Made by a program: the position numbers and the translations under genes. DNA of 64,000 nucleotides from UBA1219 sp045601425 (lineage in GTDB: Bacteria > Bacteroidota > Bacteroidia > Bacteroidales > P3). The number at the start of each line of letters is the position of its first letter. The stretch's first letter is position 1. The stretch is from NCBI GenBank assembly GCA_045601425.1, contig JAZRZP010000025.1, forward strand, positions 1-64,000, given 5' to 3'. This document shows, one piece after another, positions 52,564 to 61,649 of this stretch. Under the pieces are notes generated by a model that was not told the DNA's origin, made no database searches, and saw only the letters and a list, made by a program, of their open reading frames with translations.

Positions 52564-55413
52564 TTATTCCATAGGCCATACAGGTTGCAAGTTGCGGTCG
52601 CCGTAGGCGTCGTCGATTTTGCTGATGGTAGGCCAGTATTTGTCGTCGTGTGGCTGCGGGAAGGCAGCTTTCTCACGGGTGTAGGGTCTGTTCCATTCGT
52701 TGGCACAAACGACCTGCATTGTGTGAGGTGCGTTGAAAATAACGTTGTTGTTCTGCTCAACCTTGCCGTCCATGATTTCACGGATTTCTTCGCGGATGGA
52801 TATGAACGCATCGCATAGGCGGTCCATTTCGCCGAGAGGTTCACTTTCGGTCGGTTCAACCATAAGGGTGTTGTGAACAGGGAATGCTACTGTTGGTGCG
52901 TGCAGACCATAGTCCATGAGTCGTTTTGCGATATCTCCCACAGAGACTTTCAGGCTGAATTCGTTGAAATCAACTATCATTTCGTGGGCACACATGCCTT
53001 GTTTTCCGGTGTAAAGGATTTTGTAGTAAGGAGCCAGACGGGCTTTGATGTAGTTGGCATTGAGTATTGCGTGACGTGTGGCTTCGGTAAGGCCGTTGCC
53101 GCCGAGCATTTTCAGATAACCATAGGTGATAGGTAGCAGCATTGCGCTTCCGAAAGGTGAAGCGGACATGGCATTGCCTTTTTCGCCGCCGACTTTAACC
53201 TGCGAGTGGCATGGGAGGAAGTCGATGAGTTTTGCCGACACTCCGATGGGTCCAACGCCGGGACCACCGCCGCCGTGAGGCATTGCAAAGGTTTTGTGGA
53301 GGTTCAGGTGGCAAACGTCGGCACCCATGAAGCCAGGGGAAGTAAGGCCGACCTGTGCGTTCATGTTTGCACCGTCCATATAAACCAAACCGCCGTTTTC
53401 GTGGATGATATTGATGATGTCGAGAATGGCTTCTTCGAAAACGCCGTGAGTTGACGGGTAGGTAACCATGAGGCAAGCGAGGTTGTCTTTGTACTGTTCT
53501 GCTTTTGCACGGAGGTCTTCGACATCTATTTCACCATGTTCGGTAGATTTTACCACAACAACTTGGAATCCGGCTTTTGCGGAAGATGCAGGGTTGGTTC
53601 CGTGTGCTGAAGCTGGTATCAGGCATACGTTGCGGTTGCCTTGGCCTTGAGAGATGTGATAGTTGCGTATAACCGTGAGTCCGGAGTATTCGCCTGCCGC
53701 TCCTGAGTTTGGCTGGAACGAGATGCCTGCGAAACCTGTAACTTCGCAAAGAGCCTTGTTCATGTCTTCTATCATTTCAAGATAGCCTGCAGCCTGATCG
53801 GCAGGAACAAACGGGTGAATTTGTGTGAATTCGGGCCAGCTGAGCGGCATCATTTCTGCTGCTGCATTCAGTTTCATTGTGCAGGATCCGAGCGGTATCA
53901 TTGCACGGTTGAGCGAAAGGTCTTTTACTTCCAGTTTTTTCATGTAACGCATCATCTCGGTTTCGGAATGATAGGTGTTGAATACCGGATGATCGAGGAA
54001 CGAGGATGTGCGTTTGAGGGTGGCAGGAATTGTGTTTACGCTGCATGTGCATTTTCCGTTGCATACGAGTGGTTCGAATTTCTTGCCGGCAGCTTCGGCC
54101 AGAACACGGAGTATATTGTTGATGTCGTCTTTGGAAGTGGTTTCGTCCAAACTGATGCCGATGCATTCGTCGCAGATGTAACGGAAGTTGATTTTGTTTT
54201 CGAGGGCGATTTTCTTCACTACGTCGCTTTTTATCGGACATTGTATTGCGAGTGTGTCGAAGAAATATCTGTTGTGCTGTTTGTAGCCGTATTTTTCAAC
54301 TTCGGCAGCAAGAACGCCAGCCATTGTATTGATGTTGCGGGCGATAGCCAGAATGCCATCTTTTCCGTGCCAAGCGGCGTAGAAGCCGGCCATTATGGCG
54401 ACAAGTGCTTGAGACGTACAGATGTTGGAAGTTGCCTTTTCGCGTTTGATGTGCTGTTCGCGCATGCCGAGGGCCATGCGGAGGGCTTTGTTGCCTTGAG
54501 CGTCGATGGTCCAGCCGATGATACGTCCGGGGAAGGCACGTTTGAAGGTCTCTGTACATGCAAAGTATGCAGCGGAAGGACCGCCGTAGCCCATCGGTAT
54601 ACCGAAACGCTGTGTGGAACCGAAAGCACAGTCAACGCCCATTTCACCAGGAGACTTGAGTAATGCCAGAGCCATGATGTCGGCAGCCATACCAACGAAG
54701 ATGCCTTTTGCCTTGGCGTCGGCTATGAACTGCGTATGGTCGGTGATTTCGCCGAACTGATTAGGGTATTGGAGTATTGCACCGAAGAAGGTGTTGTCGA
54801 GTTGCACTTCGGATGCTTTTGCCACTACTACTTCGATACCTCGCGGGGCGGCATTGGTTTTTATTACGTCGATTGTCTGTGGCAAAACGTCATCGGAAAC
54901 GAATATTCTGTTGGCATTGTCTTTTACCTGCTGACGTGTGCGTGAGTTGAAGAACATGAGCATGCATTCGCCGCCGGCAGTGGCTTCGTCGAGGAGCGAT
55001 GCATTGGCGAGGGGCATTTTTGTCATGTCGGCAACCATGGTCTGGAAAGTCATAAGGGCTTCGAGACGGCCTTGCGATATTTCTGTCTGATAAGGAGTGT
55101 ATGCAGTGTACCAGCCTGCGTTTTCAAATACGTTGCGCATGATTACGGCTGGGGTTATGGTGTTGTAGTAACCCATGCCGATGTATGTCTTGTAGATTTT
55201 GTTTTTGGAAGCTATTGCTTTTACGTGGTTCAGGAATTCGTATTCGTTCATTCCGTCGGGTAAGTTCAATGGCTTCGGCAGGCGTATTGCTGCAGGAACG
55301 GTTTTGTCAATCAATTCGTCTAAAGAAGAAACGCCTATGACTTTGAGCATTTTTTCTTCGTCGGCAACTTTGGATACTCCATTGTGTCTTGGGGTGAAAT
55401 TATTGGTAATCAT
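52564..55413 (-). CDS. gcvP: Glycine dehydrogenase (aminomethyl-transferring), P-protein
   Basis: 949 aa, the full-length single-chain P-protein. The N-terminal half has FLNHVKAIASKNKIYKTYIG and GMGYYNT-type motifs, the C-terminal half the PLP lysine in HLNLHKTFAMPHGGGGPG. It decarboxylates glycine and passes the aminomethyl group to the H-protein of the glycine cleavage system. gcvT and gcvH are not in the window. It has its own promoter and terminator. Confidence 0.97.
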   Translation of the reverse strand: MITNNFTPRHNGVSKVADEEKMLKVIGVSSLDELIDKTVPAAIRLPKPLNLPDGMNEYEFLNHVKAIASKNKIYKTYIGMGYYNTITPAVIMRNVFENAGWYTAYTPYQTEISQGRLEALMTFQTMVADMTKMPLANASLLDEATAGGECMLMFFNSRTRQQVKDNANRIFVSDDVLPQTIDVIKTNAAPRGIEVVVAKASEVQLDNTFFGAILQYPNQFGEITDHTQFIADAKAKGIFVGMAADIMALALLKSPGEMGVDCAFGSTQRFGIPMGYGGPSAAYFACTETFKRAFPGRIIGWTIDAQGNKALRMALGMREQHIKREKATSNICTSQALVAIMAGFYAAWHGKDGILAIARNINTMAGVLAAEVEKYGYKQHNRYFFDTLAIQCPIKSDVVKKIALENKINFRYICDECIGISLDETTSKDDINNILRVLAEAAGKKFEPLVCNGKCTCSVNTIPATLKRTSSFLDHPVFNTYHSETEMMRYMKKLEVKDLSLNRAMIPLGSCTMKLNAAAEMMPLSWPEFTQIHPFVPADQAAGYLEMIEDMNKALCEVTGFAGISFQPNSGAAGEYSGLTVIRNYHISQGQGNRNVCLIPASAHGTNPASSAKAGFQVVVVKSTEHGEIDVEDLRAKAEQYKDNLACLMVTYPSTHGVFEEAILDIINIIHENGGLVYMDGANMNAQVGLTSPGFMGADVCHLNLHKTFAMPHGGGGPGVGPIGVSAKLIDFLPCHSQVKVGGEKGNAMSASPFGSAMLLPITYGYLKMLGGNGLTEATRHAILNANYIKARLAPYYKILYTGKQGMCAHEMIVDFNEFSLKVSVGDIAKRLMDYGLHAPTVAFPVHNTLMVEPTESEPLGEMDRLCDAFISIREEIREIMDGKVEQNNNVIFNAPHTMQVVCANEWNRPYTREKAAFPQPHDDKYWPTISKIDDAYGDRNLQPVWPME

Positions 55414-55461
55414 TGTGTTACAATTATTTTATTTTGTAAAATATTATTTGTTTCGTGGGTG

Positions 55462-55469
55462 CAAAAATA
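55462..55469 (-). promoter_or_regulatory. -7 box (TATTTTTG) of gcvP
   Basis: TATTTTTGC on the minus strand lies 49 bases before the gcvP start. The short leader leaves no room for a glycine riboswitch. Confidence 0.5.
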
Positions 55470-55529
55470 CGAAAAAATACGAAAAAAAACAATTCTTTTT
55501 TTTACTCATGGCAAAATTTTTGTTTTTTT

Positions 55530-55862
55530 ACCATCGACGCTTGGATCTTTTCAAGGATCGGGTGTCTTTGGATTTACATTTTTTTTGTTAAAAGGCGAAC
55601 TGTTCCAAGTGTTTTGTAGCAATTGGAAGGATTATTGTAGTGTCAACCCGTTGGCCATGTCAAATATGCTTTAGATTAATTCCGCCAATGGGTTAATTCA
55701 TCCAACAGGTAGAAATAAAAAATACGCATGTCAACAAGAAAAACAGAGGCCGTTGGTCTCTGTTTTTCTTTATGGAGTATGCTGAGCAACACTCGTACCT
55801 GTGGGAAACGGTGGCTTCTTAATATGAAAAGCTACGGTCATGCCTCAGTGAGCCGCCGGCAA
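55530..55862. other. Gene-free region with hairpins and a terminator; possible small RNA
   Basis: No convincing gene is seen. TTCCAA/TTGGAA (55603-55628) and an 11-bp helix AACCCGTTGGC (55645-55655) with GCCAATGGGTT (55684-55694) lie upstream of the terminator at 55739-55767, as if an RNA of about 200 nt ended there. No clear promoter box was found on either strand. Confidence 0.35.
55739..55767. terminator. Orphan terminator in gene-free region
   Basis: AAAAACAGAG and CTCTGTTTTT pair around a 9-base loop. No protein-coding gene ends just before it on either strand. Confidence 0.75.
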
Positions 55863-56039
55863 TCATCCCTGTACCAGATACACGAAAAGTGCCGCGATTC
55901 CGGTATCAACGATTAGTGTGAGAAAAGTGAACCACAGACGTTTTTTTCTGTTTTTTTTCTTGCCGCAGAAAGCCGCAAAAAACAATACGGTTGCAAGAAC
56001 GAGCAGGATTCCGGTGATTATGTTTCCGATAAGCATCAT
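55863..56039 (-). CDS. Small two-helix membrane protein
   Basis: 58 aa from ATG 56039; an upstream extension of the frame covers the neighbouring gene and looks non-coding. Two hydrophobic helices (about 2-22 and 35-56) flank a basic loop KKKNRKKRL. No family is recognised. It follows another small membrane protein gene by 14 bases, so the two are probably co-transcribed. Confidence 0.5.
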   Translation of the reverse strand: MMLIGNIITGILLVLATVLFFAAFCGKKKNRKKRLWFTFLTLIVDTGIAALFVYLVQG

Positions 56040-56053
56040 GATGTTGAATGTTT

Positions 56054-56269
56054 TCAGTTGTTTGAAGTTTTGTAAACGATATATGCGGCTACGACTCCCG
56101 CTAGTAAAAGTGCCATGAATATGTAAAAGACAATGCTGCATCCGCGGTTGTCAGGACATCCGCTTTTGCGCTTGTTTTCCCGCGATTCCCTTTCAAAATA
56201 GAATACGGCCAGAAAAACAACTGCGACGACTGCTGTTCCTAAAATAATCTCTGTTATATTATTCATCAT
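56054..56269 (-). CDS. Small two-helix membrane protein
   Basis: 71 aa. Two helices (about 5-24 and 45-66) surround a charged loop FERESRENKRKSGCPDNRGC with two Cys residues. No family is recognised. It pairs with the 58-aa gene downstream. Confidence 0.5.
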   Translation of the reverse strand: MMNNITEIILGTAVVAVVFLAVFYFERESRENKRKSGCPDNRGCSIVFYIFMALLLAGVVAAYIVYKTSNN

Positions 56270-56377
56270 TTGTTGTGTGTAAATGTGCCACGATGGTTGA
56301 GGCTTAATGGTTGAAACCGGAATGCAAAGTTACGTTTTTTTTCCGAGCACGGCAAATGTTTTTTTTAGGGTATAAAA

Positions 56378-56412
56378 AAAGGTTGTCCTTTTCGGGGCAA
56401 CCTTTTCTTGTA
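56378..56412 (-). terminator. Terminator after the YfgM-like TPR gene
   Basis: On the minus strand AAAGGTTG and CAACCTTT pair and run into seven T. It lies 12 bases after the stop. Confidence 0.85.
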
Positions 56413-56423
56413 AGGTCAGAAAA

Positions 56424-57095
56424 TTATTCTGCAGATTCGGCGTAGCCGATGTATTTGTCGATAGAACGTGCTTCGGTAGAAGCAGGGTATTCGGTCTTGA
56501 TGGCATTGAATTTTTCAAGGGCGGCCTTTTTATTGTTTTGGATCATGTAAACCATGCCGGCTTTGAAAAGTGCCATGGGAGTATTGATGTCGTCATCGCT
56601 CTTTTTTGCGGCTTTCTCGTAGCAACTGAGGGCTTTGCTGTCGTTGCCGAGTTCGAGATAGGCATCGCCGGTGAGGATGATTGACGTTACGGAAGTCATG
56701 ACGTCTTTTCCGCTGTAGTCTTCAAAATAGTCAATGGCAGCCTGATAGTTTCCGAGACGGAGGTTGCAAATTCCAGCATAGTATTTTGCGAGGTTGCCGA
56801 TTTTGGTAGAGCTGTAGTCATTGGCAATCTGTTCGAAACCGGGGTGCTGAGCGTTTCCCTTCAGTGCCAATTGCAGAGAATCCTGACCGAACCACTGCTG
56901 TGCAGGAAAAATGACATCGGCGGCTTCATTGTTGCGGTTTTCGTTGCAGGCACGATAACCGAAGATTGCGACAACAATAACCAGAATGGCACAAATTGCA
57001 CCTACCAAGATGCGCTTGTTTTTTTCAATGAAATTTTCTGTTTTGGATATAACATCCCCAATTTCAGTGTTTTGAGCTTCTTTATTTTCTTTCAT
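56424..57095 (-). CDS. YfgM-like membrane-anchored TPR protein
   Basis: 223 aa from ATG 57095. A short cytoplasmic N-terminus, one helix (about 29-49, ILVGAICAILVIVVAIFGY) and a periplasmic TPR region with AKYYAGICNLRLGNYQAAIDYF, ILTGDAYLELGNDSKALSCYEKAA and PMALFKAGMVYMIQN. This layout matches the YfgM/tetratricopeptide family, which in E. coli works near the Sec translocon and periplasmic chaperones. Confidence 0.8.
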   Translation of the reverse strand: MKENKEAQNTEIGDVISKTENFIEKNKRILVGAICAILVIVVAIFGYRACNENRNNEAADVIFPAQQWFGQDSLQLALKGNAQHPGFEQIANDYSSTKIGNLAKYYAGICNLRLGNYQAAIDYFEDYSGKDVMTSVTSIILTGDAYLELGNDSKALSCYEKAAKKSDDDINTPMALFKAGMVYMIQNNKKAALEKFNAIKTEYPASTEARSIDKYIGYAESAE

Positions 57096-57125
57096 TATCT
57101 GTAGTTTATTAAAAATATCGGTTTG

Positions 57126-57133
57126 CAAAATTA
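57126..57133 (-). promoter_or_regulatory. -7 box (TAATTTTG) of the TPR gene
   Basis: TAATTTTGC on the minus strand, 31 bases before ATG 57095. Confidence 0.5.
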
Positions 57134-57291
57134 CTCATTTTTTTTGGGAAAAACAAGCCAATATTTTTTTACTTTCGTAAAAGTAATATTTTTTTTTGTC
57201 TAAACGTTTGAAATATAGTTCTTTAATGTGTGGTATTTTTTTTGTGTTGAAAAAAAAATATTTGAAGTGCGGAATTGTGAAAAAAAAATCA

Positions 57292-57299
57292 TATCTTTG
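57292..57299 (+). promoter_or_regulatory. -7 box (TATCTTTG) of the dihydroorotate-dehydrogenase-like gene
   Basis: TATCTTTGC lies 31 bases before ATG 57330, after a very AT-rich divergent spacer. Confidence 0.6.
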
Positions 57300-57329
57300 C
57301 AAAATCTTTAAATTGTATACTGGAACGAT

Positions 57330-58313
57330 ATGGACATTAAGACAAGGTTTCTGGGATTGGATTTGAATTCACCGGTGATAGTCGGGAGCAGTGATCTCTC
57401 GACGTCGCTTGCGAATATAGAAAAGATGGAAGAGTCCGGAGCCGGAGCAGTGGTCTTGAAATCGATATTGGAAGAAGAAATATTATACTCCGCAGGGATA
57501 AAATCGTCAAGCATGAGATTCTACGGAGTTTCGGGCTCGAATTACGATTTTGTCAGGGAACACATTCCTGCACATGGCCCCCGAAAGTATCTCGAACACA
57601 TACGCGGCATAAAGGAGCGCTTCGCAATACCTGTGATAGCGAGCGTCAACTGCTGTGCATTCGGCGGGTGGGTGAATTTCGTGCAGGAACTCAAGGATGC
57701 AGGCTGCGATGCTGTTGAACTCAATATCTTTAACCTGCCGTGCGACATGAACATGTCTTACGACGACGTGGACAGGCTTTATGCTGACACCCTGCTGGCA
57801 TTGGGAAGGATAAGAAATTTGCCGGTAGTGGTGAAAATGGAAAACTATTTCACGGATCTGGCCAAGTTCGTGCAACGGCTTTCAATGTATGGCATCTCAG
57901 CGGTGACTCTGTTCAACGGAATCTCCGTTTTTGACATTGACACCGACGGAAAAAAAGTTATAAATCGTCAGGCACCGATGCAGTCCGGAGATCCGAGTTT
58001 TCCATTAATGTGGACGGCACTGCTCTCGAAGCGAATATCGTGTGATATTTCGGTTTCGGGAGGAATATCCACATCCGACGACGTCATAAAGGCTCTGCTT
58101 GCAGGGGCGGCTACGGTGCAGACGGTTTCGGCTCTGTACAGACACGGAATTGAATATATCGGAGAATTGAACAGCGAAATAATGCGCTGGATGGAGAAGA
58201 ACCAATACGAGTCGTTGGGAGACTTCAGGGGAATGTTGGCAATAAAGACCAACTCGGAAGCCAGACAATTTACACGGATACAATTTATTAAAACAATAGC
58301 AAACATTCACTAG
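57330..58313 (+). CDS. Dihydroorotate dehydrogenase-like FMN protein
   Basis: 327 aa. A TIM barrel of the DHOD class 1 type: TRFLGLDLNSPVIVGSSDLS, PVIASVNCCAFGGWVNF, VELNIFNLPCDMN, and SVSGGISTSDDVIKALLAGAA with the FMN phosphate site. In Bacteroidetes such genes are usually labelled dihydroorotate dehydrogenase-like and are separate from true pyrD; electrons probably pass to a partner other than quinone. No pyrimidine genes are adjacent. A fatty-acid-CoA ligase gene follows 49 bases on. Confidence 0.85.
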   Translation: MDIKTRFLGLDLNSPVIVGSSDLSTSLANIEKMEESGAGAVVLKSILEEEILYSAGIKSSSMRFYGVSGSNYDFVREHIPAHGPRKYLEHIRGIKERFAIPVIASVNCCAFGGWVNFVQELKDAGCDAVELNIFNLPCDMNMSYDDVDRLYADTLLALGRIRNLPVVVKMENYFTDLAKFVQRLSMYGISAVTLFNGISVFDIDTDGKKVINRQAPMQSGDPSFPLMWTALLSKRISCDISVSGGISTSDDVIKALLAGAATVQTVSALYRHGIEYIGELNSEIMRWMEKNQYESLGDFRGMLAIKTNSEARQFTRIQFIKTIANIH

Positions 58314-58362
58314 GGAAAAGAAAAATCTCAAGGAACTGATATACAAACTAACATCACTTATC

Positions 58363-60126
58363 ATGGAAGTAAAACGATTATTTGACTTGCTGGAATACAG
58401 GAAAAACACCAACCCCGACAGACCTGTGTTTGCCGCAAAGCGGGAAGGGAAGTGGGAGGAATTCAAAATAGACGAGTATATTGAAATGTCAGACAACATA
58501 AGCTACGGCTTGCTTGCAATGGGCCTCCAGCCGGGCGAGAAAGTTGCCTTGATTTCATCAAACCGTCCCGAATGGAATTTTTTGGATATGGGAGTGCAGC
58601 AGATGGGCGGAATTCTGGTGCCGATATACCCGACTATCAGTGAAGACGACTACAAATACATTCTTTCCAATGCCACAGTGAAATTCATATTTCTCGAAGG
58701 CCCCGAATTGTTGCGCAAGATCCGCAACATACTTCCGGAACTACCCAATGTACAGAAAATATACACCTTCAAGAAACGCGACGAACAGACATCGGATTTT
58801 GCAGAACTCGTAGAACTCGGAAAAGCCAATCCCGTTCCCGAACGCCTGAAAGGCATAAAGGATTCCATAAAACCGAAAGACATGGTGACCATGATTTACA
58901 CTTCTGGGACCACCGGCATGCCGAAGGGCGTGATGCTTTCGCACGAAAACATAATATTCAACTTCATGGGCGTGAGGGAAACGCCGAAACCCTACTTTTC
59001 GAGGACAATGAGCTTTTTGCCGCTATGCCACGTGTACGAACGCATGATGAACTATTTCTACCAGTTCATCGGTTATGAAACCTTCTATGCTGAAAACATG
59101 GGAAAAGTAGCTGAAAACATTGCAGAAGTGAAACCACACCTGATGTGTTCCGTGCCACGTTTCCTCGAAAAAATCTATGATAAGATTTACCGTAAGGGAG
59201 AAAAAATGAAGGGCATAAAGAAAAAATTATTCTATATGACCTTGGATCTGGCCACGGAATACGATTTGGATAAAAGATCGTTGTGGTACAAGTTGAAGTG
59301 GAAAATAGCTGACAGAATCACATATAGGAAAATCAGGGAAAGTTTTGGCGGATGTCTGGAAATGATTGTTTCGGGCGGTGCTGGAATCCAACCGCGTTTG
59401 GCAAGTTTCTTTACATGCATAGGCATGAGCATATACGAAGGCTACGGCCTTACCGAAACTTCACCCGTGATAGCAGTGAGCAACTCGGCTAAGAACGGCC
59501 GCAAGATAGGTACGGCAGGACCACCGCTCCCCGGGGTTGAAGTCCGTATCGACCCGGAAACGAAAGAAATTCTGTGCCGTGGCAAAAATGTCATGCTGGG
59601 TTACTATCAAGCACCGGAACTTACAAAGGAAGTAATTGACGCCGACGGCTGGTTCCATACCAGCGATACTGGAGAACTCCTGCCTACAGGTCAGCTGAAA
59701 ATAACAGGTCGAACCAAGACCATGTTCAAGACCTCGATGGGAAAATTCGTGAATCCCGAAGTAATAGAGGAAAAATTCAAGGAATCCCCGTTCATACTTG
59801 AAATGATGGTCGTTGGAGAAGGCCAGAAGTTCGCGGCAGCACTCATTACACCCGATTTTGAATTCCTCAAGGATTGGCAGCACCGTCACGGAATCAACTG
59901 CGAGACGCGCGAGGAAATGGTCGCCGACAAACAGACATTGGAACGCTACAAACGCGTGATGGTCAAATACAACGCCTGTTTCGGCGAAACGGAACAGGTG
60001 AAGAAATTCAAGCTGCTGACCGATACTTGGTCGGAAGCCAACGGACTGATAACACCGACGCTTAAGATAAAACGCAAGAAAGTGGCAGAACGTTACAGCC
60101 AGGAAATAGAAAATCTTTTCAAGTAA
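58363..60126 (+). CDS. Long-chain acyl-CoA synthetase (AMP-forming)
   Basis: 587 aa. The P-loop-like motif MIYTSGTTGMPKGVMLSHEN and the A5 motif YEGYGLTETSP and DGWFHTSDTGEL, then GRTKTMFKTSMGKFVNPEVIE, define the ANL superfamily. It activates fatty acids to acyl-CoA in the cytoplasm or at the membrane. The AMP-binding domain is complete; chain length is not predictable. Confidence 0.93.
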   Translation: MEVKRLFDLLEYRKNTNPDRPVFAAKREGKWEEFKIDEYIEMSDNISYGLLAMGLQPGEKVALISSNRPEWNFLDMGVQQMGGILVPIYPTISEDDYKYILSNATVKFIFLEGPELLRKIRNILPELPNVQKIYTFKKRDEQTSDFAELVELGKANPVPERLKGIKDSIKPKDMVTMIYTSGTTGMPKGVMLSHENIIFNFMGVRETPKPYFSRTMSFLPLCHVYERMMNYFYQFIGYETFYAENMGKVAENIAEVKPHLMCSVPRFLEKIYDKIYRKGEKMKGIKKKLFYMTLDLATEYDLDKRSLWYKLKWKIADRITYRKIRESFGGCLEMIVSGGAGIQPRLASFFTCIGMSIYEGYGLTETSPVIAVSNSAKNGRKIGTAGPPLPGVEVRIDPETKEILCRGKNVMLGYYQAPELTKEVIDADGWFHTSDTGELLPTGQLKITGRTKTMFKTSMGKFVNPEVIEEKFKESPFILEMMVVGEGQKFAAALITPDFEFLKDWQHRHGINCETREEMVADKQTLERYKRVMVKYNACFGETEQVKKFKLLTDTWSEANGLITPTLKIKRKKVAERYSQEIENLFK

Positions 60127-60186
60127 CCAACAGGATTTTAGAAGATTAGATAAAATAAATAACAAATAATAACTTAAAAAAACACC

Positions 60187-60666
60187 ATGGAAACAAAAGA
60201 ACGCACCTCCAGTTTTTATCGTTTCGAAGATTTGAGAATCTATCACAAATCGCTCGACTACAGCCAATGGGTAATGACAAACCTGAAAGAACCCGCAACA
60301 AAAGCAGAAAAAGAACTCGTGAAATGTTTCTGCAATTCCGCTTATGCAATCGGACTCAACATAGCAGAAGGTTCTTCGAGAAACAAAACCCAGTTTGAAC
60401 ACTATTTGAAAATATCGAAAACAGCCATCCGCGAATGCGTCGTTTTCACCGAAGTGGCCAAGAAGACAAGCATGCTTTCGGAAGAAAGCTACGAAGCATC
60501 GCGTAATTCGCTCATGGAGCTTACACGCATGATAGGAGCCCTAATAATTTCGTTGCAGAATCCCGGACGCCGTTCAAACAGAAGCACCGACGGCGAAACG
60601 GAGACGGATGATGAAAGCATGGAAATGCCTTCGGCCGATATCGATGCCATTGATACCGATTTTTGA
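60187..60666 (+). CDS. Four-helix-bundle (S23/IVP) protein with acidic tail
   Basis: 159 aa. Residues 8-118 match the four-helix-bundle family named after 23S rRNA intervening sequence proteins: RFEDLRIYHKSLDYSQW, SAYAIGLNIAEGSSRNKTQFEHYLKI and ALIISLQNPGRR. The last 40 residues (TDGETETDDESMEMPSADID) are an acidic extension not found in the core family. There is no rRNA gene in the window, so it is a free-standing copy. Function unknown. Confidence 0.82.
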   Translation: METKERTSSFYRFEDLRIYHKSLDYSQWVMTNLKEPATKAEKELVKCFCNSAYAIGLNIAEGSSRNKTQFEHYLKISKTAIRECVVFTEVAKKTSMLSEESYEASRNSLMELTRMIGALIISLQNPGRRSNRSTDGETETDDESMEMPSADIDAIDTDF

Positions 60667-60691
60667 ATTTTCAAGAAAAATTGAAGTTAAT

Positions 60692-60724
60692 TGCGGCAGA
60701 TTTTATCACCTGCCGTATTTTTTT
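60692..60724 (+). terminator. Terminator after the four-helix-bundle gene
   Basis: GCGGCAG and CTGCCGT pair around an 11-base loop and are followed by seven T. Confidence 0.85.
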
Positions 60725-60812
60725 ATTCTGCACCGAAAGATGTTTTCAATCGGCATATACAATTTTTTTAGGAGAACTTCGTTATAGGCACGAACTTTAA
60801 AATTATAAGGAA

Positions 60813-61496
60813 ATGCCACTTATTTGGATAATATTCATAGCACTGACTCTGGCAAGTTACATAGTAAGCAAATCGCTGGAGTCTCATTTCAAGAAGTATG
60901 CCAAAATACCTACCAACGAAGGCCTTACCGGCAAGGAGGTAGCCGAAAGGATGCTTTACGACAACGATATACATGACGTGAAAGTAGTGTGCATAAACGG
61001 CATGCTCACCGATCACTACAATCCGACCGACAAAACTCTGAACCTGAGCCGTGACGTTTATAACGGCAACAGTGTGGTTGCGGCTGCGGTAGCTGCTCAT
61101 GAAACAGGACATGCAGTGCAGCACAATGTCGGCTATGCATGGCTGCAGATGCGCTCTACGCTTGTGCCGGCAGTAAATTTCGCATCGAAATGGGTGCAGT
61201 GGGTGCTCCTCGCGGGCATTATAATGGTGAACAAGTTTCCCGCATTCCTCCTTGCAGGAATCGTGCTTTTTGCCGTCACTACGCTGTTCAGCATCATCAC
61301 TCTGCCGGTAGAAGTGAATGCATCCAAAAGGGCTTTGGTTTGGATCAACACGCACAGCGTGACTTCGCAGCAGACACACGCTCACGCGGAAAAAGCCTTG
61401 CGGCTGGCTGCCTACACATACTTCATAGCGGCCATTTCATCGCTGGCAACGCTGTTGTACTACATTCTGATTTATCTCGGCGGCAACCGCCGGTGA
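60813..61496 (+). CDS. Zinc metallopeptidase, YugP family
   Basis: 227 aa. The active-site motif HETGH in AAAVAAHETGHAVQHNVG and LNLSRDVYNGNSVVAA, with an N-terminal helix and two more helices around residues 115-165, match the YugP/DUF2268-like membrane zinc protease family. It probably cuts membrane or envelope proteins; no substrate is known to me. It stands alone before a terminator. Confidence 0.9.
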   Translation: MPLIWIIFIALTLASYIVSKSLESHFKKYAKIPTNEGLTGKEVAERMLYDNDIHDVKVVCINGMLTDHYNPTDKTLNLSRDVYNGNSVVAAAVAAHETGHAVQHNVGYAWLQMRSTLVPAVNFASKWVQWVLLAGIIMVNKFPAFLLAGIVLFAVTTLFSIITLPVEVNASKRALVWINTHSVTSQQTHAHAEKALRLAAYTYFIAAISSLATLLYYILIYLGGNRR

Positions 61497-61501
61497 GAAT
61501 A

Positions 61502-61536
61502 AAAAAAGACGGAGCATAGAAAACTCCGTCTTTTTT
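61502..61536 (+). terminator. Terminator after the YugP-like gene
   Basis: AAAGACGGAG and CTCCGTCTTT pair around a 9-base loop, followed by further T. Confidence 0.9.
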
Positions 61537-61649
61537 TGAAGCACGAAAACCGGAAATTCCGCAGTCGGCGGAAACAATAAAAAAATATCGTTTTTCAATA
61601 AAAACCAACAATAAAATTTTGACCGGAACGTTATTTCCCAAAGCTTTAT

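Noticed and set aside
55414..55470. Glycine riboswitch before gcvP
   Set aside because: The leader between promoter box and start is under 50 bases, too short, and no glycine aptamer features are seen.
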